Shown here in pieces: positions 60,591-64,000 of a DNA stretch of 64,000 nucleotides. A program made the translations under genes and the position numbers. This stretch comes from UBA6168 sp041752395 (GTDB lineage: Bacteria; Bacteroidota; Bacteroidia; Chitinophagales; Saprospiraceae): assembly GCA_041752395.1 (NCBI GenBank), contig JBGSWN010000024.1:8683-72682 (forward strand), in the 5' to 3' direction. Position 1 is the first letter of the stretch; every line of letters starts with the position of its first letter. Below the pieces are notes generated by a model that was given only the letters and a program-made list of their open reading frames with translations, did no database searches and was not told where the DNA came from.

Positions 60591-60634
60591 CAAAGTATTT
60601 TCTCGCGTGTACATTGCAAATGATTGGTGTACAC
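60591..60634 (-). promoter_or_regulatory. rep promoter overlapping a possible Rep operator
   Basis: On the minus strand TTTG (60620-60617), a 19-bp spacer and TACTTTG (60597-60591) resemble the Bacteroidota promoter. The inverted repeat GTGTAC (60607-60612) / GTACAC (60629-60634), each the conserved end of an iteron, straddles the -33 box. Binding of Rep dimers here would repress rep (inference). Confidence 0.6.
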
Positions 60635-60649
60635 TTTTTTTCAACATTT

Positions 60650-61162
60650 CCCACAGCAAGGACACATCAACGCAAAAAACTTGGCTTTCCGCCCAAAAAC
60701 ACTCCCCCGTCAGGTACACATGCTATGAAAAACGTAAACCTCGGCATGATGTATTTGCCAAGTATTCTTTGAATCTAGCCGCAAAACTTGCCGCTTTTCA
60801 TTACAAAAACACCGACACACAGCAGGAACACCACAAAACCCCTGTAAATACTGGTGTTCCCAAACAAGGTACACATGAGCGAAACAAATTTCAGTAAGCT
60901 CCGTAACTGTTTCCCCACTTCGGGGACACATATCCCCACAAGGGGGACACTTGAAATGTAAAATCCGTTTTAAAATGTTGATAATCAGTATTTTGTGATT
61001 TTAAATGTTGTTTGCGGCTCAATACTAAAATGACAAAAATGCCCACATTGTGGACACGTCAAAAGATGATTGAACGCAAATCCTAGTATTTACCGCTCCG
61101 AAAGCACAGAATTTGCTGTAGAAACGGCATTTATCGGCCAAAATCGCCCACATCGGGTACAC
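60650..61162 (+). repeat. Dispersed iterons of the origin
   Basis: Sites of the form CCCAC-N5-GKACAC occur at 60650-60665, 60704-60719 (CCCCC variant), 60859-60874 (CCCAA variant), 60914-60929, 60935-60950, 61042-61057 and 61147-61162. Two of them (60914, 60935) are 21 bp apart. An AT-rich block at 60958-61020 separates groups. No gene was seen in 60573-61860. Confidence 0.85.
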
Positions 61163-61164
61163 AA

Positions 61165-61334
61165 CCCACTAAAAGTACCTGATATGCCCACATCTTTTAC
61201 GCGAAAAGCCCACGAGATGGACACTTACCCCCCACTTACGTGACGCGGCAAGCCCACAACAACGACACGTTAAGCCCACGCTTGGTATTCTTATTGCCCC
61301 ATTCGAGCACACATATTGCCCACTAGTTGTACAC
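61165..61334 (+). repeat. Eight iterons at exact 22-bp spacing (candidate replication origin)
   Basis: CCCAC-N5-GKACAC-type sites start at 61165, 61187, 61209, 61231, 61253, 61275, 61297 and 61319. The spacing is exactly 22 bp throughout, two helical turns, so all sites face the same side. End variants include GTACCT, TTACGC, TGACGC, CGACAC, GTATTC and GCACAC. Iteron arrays of this pitch next to an AT-rich stretch are typical of Rep_3 origins. Confidence 0.92.
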
Positions 61335-61480
61335 AAAAAATATTACAAATCATTGATAATCAATTAGATAGCTACTCACTAATTATAAAAAAAGAAAACA
61401 ATAATTTTTTAAAAAGAACCCTTTATAAAGGAGTAAGGGTGAGTTTTTTTTATTTTTTTAGATTTTGCAAGACGAAGCGC
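61335..61480. other. AT-rich putative DNA unwinding element
   Basis: About 145 bp with very high A+T (aaaaaatattacaaatc..., taattttttaaaaag, tttttttattttttt) directly after the last iteron, as expected for the site where Rep opens DNA. No clear DnaA box was found. Confidence 0.6.
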
Positions 61481-61502
61481 GACAATTTTACTGGGGCTTG
61501 AT

Positions 61503-61536
61503 GTGTACCCGATGTGGCAAGTGTTCATGATGTGGG
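61503..61536 (-). repeat. Two inverted iterons
   Basis: GTGTAC-N5-GTGGC at 61503-61518 and GTGTTC-N5-GTGGG at 61521-61536 are iterons in reverse orientation on the far side of the AT-rich block, 18 bp apart. Confidence 0.75.
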
Positions 61537-61714
61537 ATTGGGTTTAAGGAGCTGACTCGCAATATTTCAACTCGTTTAAAAAGCACAAGTTTTTTATCGT
61601 TGCTTCAAAAAAGACTTGAATGAATTGGCTACCATTAACACAACCCGTTTTGGGTAAAAGGCGAACAAGAAGTATTGCTTTCATGCCACTACAAGGGCTA
61701 GTCAAATTGTATAT

Positions 61715-61850
61715 TTCGTTAAAACACGATTTCGTTATTTACTTTTTTCTTTAAAACATGCTCCCCTCCCCTTTTCAGTTTAAGCCTAGTGCCTTAGCTT
61801 TGCGGCGTCAATAATGCTTGGCGTTAAATCTTTATTTCGTTATTTCTTCA
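61715..61850 (+). repeat. Octamer boxes upstream of parA
   Basis: tatttcgttaaaacacg, atttcgttatttac (61718-61742) and gcgttaaatctttat, ttcgttatttc (61820-61848) are short arrays of the tcgttaaa / tcgttatt octamer found in the partition region. They flank the parA promoter and could mediate autoregulation. Confidence 0.65.
61772..61802 (+). promoter_or_regulatory. Putative parA promoter
   Basis: TTTC at 61772-61775, a 19-bp spacer and TAGCTTTG at 61795-61802. The start codon is at 61864. The -33 element is imperfect. Confidence 0.5.
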
Positions 61851-61863
61851 TCAAAACAGACAC

Positions 61864-62502
61864 ATGGCACTAGTCATCGGAGTAATCTCACAAAAAGGAG
61901 GCGTAGGCAAATCAACCGTGGCCCGCCTCACCGCCTGCAACTACGCCGTCAACGAATGGGCGGTCAAAATAGCGGACATGGACCTATCTCAGGGCACTGC
62001 CACCAATTGGAACCGCCGCCGGATGCAAAATGAAATAACCCCGATGGTGGCCGTCGAGCAGTTCGTCAATGTGAGCGATGCGCTCAAGCACGGCGACCGC
62101 TATGATCTCATCGTTTTTGATGGTGCGCCCCACTCTACCAGCAAGACACTCGACATCGCCAAGGCCAGTGACCTCGTCGTGCTGCCCACTGGCGTCTCCC
62201 TCGACGACCTGGAGCCAACCATCAAACTGGCACATGAACTCAAGAAGAACGGCGTACCTTCCAAGAAAATATCCATCGCCCTATCCCGTATCGGCAACAG
62301 TGAGGCAGAACTAGCCGAAGGCATGGAATATGTCCGTGCCAGTGGCTATCACTTGCTTGACGGCGTACTTTTCGAGAAGACCGCTGTGCGTCGCGCCAGC
62401 GACGAAGGTAAATGCGCTACGGAGACTGGCTTCAAAACCATCAACGAAAAGGCAGATGTGTTGGTGCAGGCCATTGTGAACCGGGTTGGCGAAGTAAAGT
62501 AG
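61864..62502 (+). CDS. parA: ParA/ParF-type partition ATPase
   Basis: 212 residues, the size of the small ParF/type Ib ATPases without an N-terminal DNA-binding domain. It has the deviant Walker A KGGVGKST near 11-18, the A' strand AVKIADMDLSQGTA and the Walker B strand YDLIVFDGAP. It should bind DNA nonspecifically with ATP and move plasmid copies apart through a centromere-binding partner. That partner is probably the ribbon-helix-helix protein at 63286, separated by about 780 bp of repeats. The gene is preceded by octamer boxes and a consensus -7 promoter element. Confidence 0.92.
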   Translation: MALVIGVISQKGGVGKSTVARLTACNYAVNEWAVKIADMDLSQGTATNWNRRRMQNEITPMVAVEQFVNVSDALKHGDRYDLIVFDGAPHSTSKTLDIAKASDLVVLPTGVSLDDLEPTIKLAHELKKNGVPSKKISIALSRIGNSEAELAEGMEYVRASGYHLLDGVLFEKTAVRRASDEGKCATETGFKTINEKADVLVQAIVNRVGEVK

Positions 62503-62504
62503 AT

Positions 62505-63230
62505 TTCGTTAAAGCACTAAATCGTTATTTCGTTAAAGCAAGTTCCCAGTCACAAAGGAAACCATTATGCTTGGAAAAGCTGGTCAATAGTTTTCAGCGC
62601 TATGACCAAAAATGAACAAATCACTCCAACACTTGATTCAAATATTATCTAATGTCTCATTCGTAGCGGTAGAATTCGTTAAATCGTTATTTCGCTACGT
62701 TTATGGCTTTATCTGAGCCATCTTGGATGCGCTATTTGTCACAGACTAGAATTGTAGATTGCGTTAAATCGTTATTTCGTTATCTGTATGGGTTTGCCAA
62801 TCTCTTTTTGCTTCTCAGTATAGCTGCCAACGAAAGGTGTAGAATTCGTTAAATCGTTTTTTCGTTACTTTCTTATCCTTGCCAGTGTCCATTTTGCTTC
62901 TCAGTATTTCCACTATAAAGAATTGTAGAATTCGTCAATTCGTTCATTTTTATTGAAATGGCTACAAGCCATCACAAGTGAACAACGTTGAGTTTTCCTA
63001 AACAGACTCTAAAGCCTGCATTCAGGATAGAAATCGTTAAATCGTTATTTCATTATCGCTAAGACCTGGATAAAAACCAATTCGGCAGACCAAGGTGCTG
63101 GCCACTTTATGGAAAAGTTGATAGGAGGGGGGATTTCAAACCCCCTAAAGTCATAAAATATTACTCAGCTTATATTTTCCCCCAAAGGAAAATTTAAAAC
63201 AGAAATCGTTAAATCGTTATTTCTTTAAGT
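62505..63230 (+). repeat. Candidate centromere (parS) repeat region
   Basis: Direct repeats of a box made of three octamers (cgttaaat, cgttattt, cgtta) at about 62505-62538, 62677-62697, 62762-62782, 62847-62867, 62933-62952, 63035-63055 and 63207-63227. The middle ones are 85, 85 and 86 bp apart, and the last gap is close to twice that. The spacers of 62762-62952 also share ttttgcttctcagtat, so the basic unit is an 85-bp repeat. No gene was seen between 62503 and 63285. Confidence 0.85.
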
Positions 63231-63285
63231 TTGCGCAAAGTTTTCTGCTATTCTCATCAATAAAAATTCATCAATCTAAACCACC

Positions 63286-63510
63286 ATGGCAAAAATAAGC
63301 AAGCCAACCACCAACCGCAAAGGCGCACCACCACCAGAGTTCGAAGCACCGACCAACCTCAGCCGCAGCTCTGACCAAGACCTCCGGCCACTCAATTTCA
63401 AAGTCCCAGCCGCGTTCAAGCGCGAATTCAAGGCGTATGCCAACGAAATGGACATGAGCATGGTCAGTTTGCTCATGACCTGCTTTGAGCAATACAAAAA
63501 TTCAAGGTAA
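63286..63510 (+). CDS. Ribbon-helix-helix centromere-binding protein
   Basis: 74 residues. The N-terminal 30 residues are flexible, basic and Pro-rich; the C-terminal part LNFKVPAAFKREFKAYANEMDMSMVSLLMTCFEQYK (about 36-71) fits one ribbon-helix-helix unit, as in ParG-type partners of ParF. Such proteins bind arrays of short repeats as dimers and act both as centromere-binding factor and repressor of the par operon, with the flexible arm stimulating the ATPase (established for ParG). Its position after parA and the octamer arrays supports this role. Confidence 0.8.
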   Translation: MAKISKPTTNRKGAPPPEFEAPTNLSRSSDQDLRPLNFKVPAAFKREFKAYANEMDMSMVSLLMTCFEQYKNSR

Positions 63511-63511
63511 C

Positions 63512-63562
63512 GATTTACTTATTTCGTTAAAAAACGTTTTCGTTATTTCGTTTTAACGTTAA
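63512..63562 (+). repeat. Octamer array downstream of the RHH gene
   Basis: acgatttacttatttcg, ttaaaaaacgttttcg, ttatttcgttttaacg: dense cgtt-containing units just after the stop codon. Confidence 0.65.
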
Positions 63563-63884
63563 ATATTTCATGTTTTTACGTTGGTTTTTGGTAAAACGCT
63601 GTAAATGAAGGTGGGGTAGGGGAGTGCGGATTTGATTTCTGGTCGTTTTCCGGTACTCTAACGACATCAACCGGGTGCGAATTAGCACTGGCTGCATCCG
63701 GCTAAAATCTGCGCTTATATTCGCTGAAAACCTGGCAAGCATTTTTTTAAAACCCAACTACGTTTAACGAAAGAAAGAATTAACGCCTTCGTTTTATCGT
63801 TATTTCTTTCTTTCGTTATCAAAAATGGATTAGCCAAAGCGTTTATTCCTGAAAACATTTCGTTAATTCGCTAAAAAAATTATC
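63563..63884. other. Intergenic region with an octamer palindrome
   Basis: No gene seen. aacgaaagaaagaattaacg (63763-63782) opposes cgttatttctttctttcgtt (63798-63817). A further octamer pair (tttcgttaattcgcta, 63858-63873) ends just before the last gene. Confidence 0.65.
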
Positions 63885-64000
63885 ATGGAAAACAAGCAGA
63901 ATCATTTCCTTGGCTTGCGCACAGTAGGTTATGCGGTCAACGAACTGGAGAAAGCACGCGACTGGTACACCGATGTGCTGGGTTTCCCACCCTATTTCGA
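63885..64000 (+). CDS. VOC-family (glyoxalase-like) protein, partial
   Basis: Starts at the ATG at 63885 and runs off the window after 38 residues. HFLGLRTVGYAVNELEKARDWYTDVLGF is the start of a vicinal oxygen chelate (glyoxalase/bleomycin-resistance fold) domain, with VGYAV and the EKARDWYTDVLGF helix. The substrate cannot be told. Octamer boxes like those of the par region lie directly upstream, so it may be controlled by the RHH protein (inference). Confidence 0.75.
   Translation, partial: MENKQNHFLGLRTVGYAVNELEKARDWYTDVLGFPPYF

Noticed and set aside
60523..60897. Open frame across the rep promoter and dispersed iterons
   Set aside because: It overlaps the promoter, operator and iterons and shows no coding character.
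61165..61334. 22-bp repeat array considered as CRISPR
   Set aside because: Repeats are contiguous at 22 bp without spacers and lie beside a Rep_3 gene: iterons.
62505..63230. Regularly spaced direct repeats resembling a CRISPR array
   Set aside because: The spacers are partly conserved, the boxes are internal octamer repeats, and there are no cas genes; the context is partition.
1..64000. tRNA, rRNA, riboswitch and insertion-sequence features
   Set aside because: No cloverleaf, rRNA segment, known riboswitch core or transposase was recognised by eye; a covariance-model search would be decisive.

Overview
The window looks like a Bacteroidota genome, most likely a Saprospiria-type gliding or filamentous bacterium (inference). 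The evidence is type IX secretion (T9SS) C-terminal sorting domains on several secreted proteins, a PorP/SprF-family protein, a gliding-type giant adhesin, a hybrid two-component regulator with a periplasmic propeller, -7 promoter elements of the TAnnTTTG type, and no clear Shine-Dalgarno sites. No rRNA, tRNA, transposase or CRISPR array was found.

Layout. 1-1583: a C-terminally truncated type IIG restriction-modification gene overlapping an AlbA_2 gene that runs off the window. 2230-5669: an unknown protein and a secreted T9SS protein. 5820-9852: an acyl-CoA synthetase, an MscS channel and a K+-channel-like protein. 10226-15488: a small secreted protein, a 1424-residue hybrid sensor/regulator and an orphan sorting domain. 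15618-22013: haem peroxidase, old yellow enzyme, serine hydrolase, a Uma2 gene and a serine-hydrolase remnant. 22125-29179: an M43 lipoprotein protease, a LytS/LytTR two-component pair and a SNF2 helicase. 29399-39739: a giant T9SS type B adhesin with SprF-like and OmpA-like partners, all on the minus strand, a plausible surface-adhesion operon. 40161-47286: tag, a second Uma2 gene and a 1962-residue secreted sugar dehydrogenase. 47547-50435: a small heat-shock gene and partner, an esterase, a small membrane protein and an ECF sigma factor. 50914-58992: a secreted metalloprotease, a patatin, a frameshifted Uma2 gene, a glycoside-hydrolase-like protein and a pseudouridine synthase.

59061-63885 is a complete plasmid- or chromid-type replication and partition module. 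It holds a Rep_3-type initiator, a possible self-repression operator, eight iterons at an exact 22-bp pitch next to an AT-rich stretch, ParA, a ribbon-helix-helix partner, and repeated octamer arrays (TCGTTAAA/TCGTTATT type) that are candidate centromere/operator sites. The window is therefore probably from a plasmid, a chromid, or a chromosome with an integrated one.

The most unusual feature across the window is a set of palindromic repeat elements, many built from degenerate 7-, 8- or 9-bp tandem units with opposed arms. Most lie between genes or at gene ends, but at least five copies sit in frame inside conserved genes (type IIG nuclease, SNF2 helicase three times, hybrid kinase), adding peptide linkers of about 12-40 residues.
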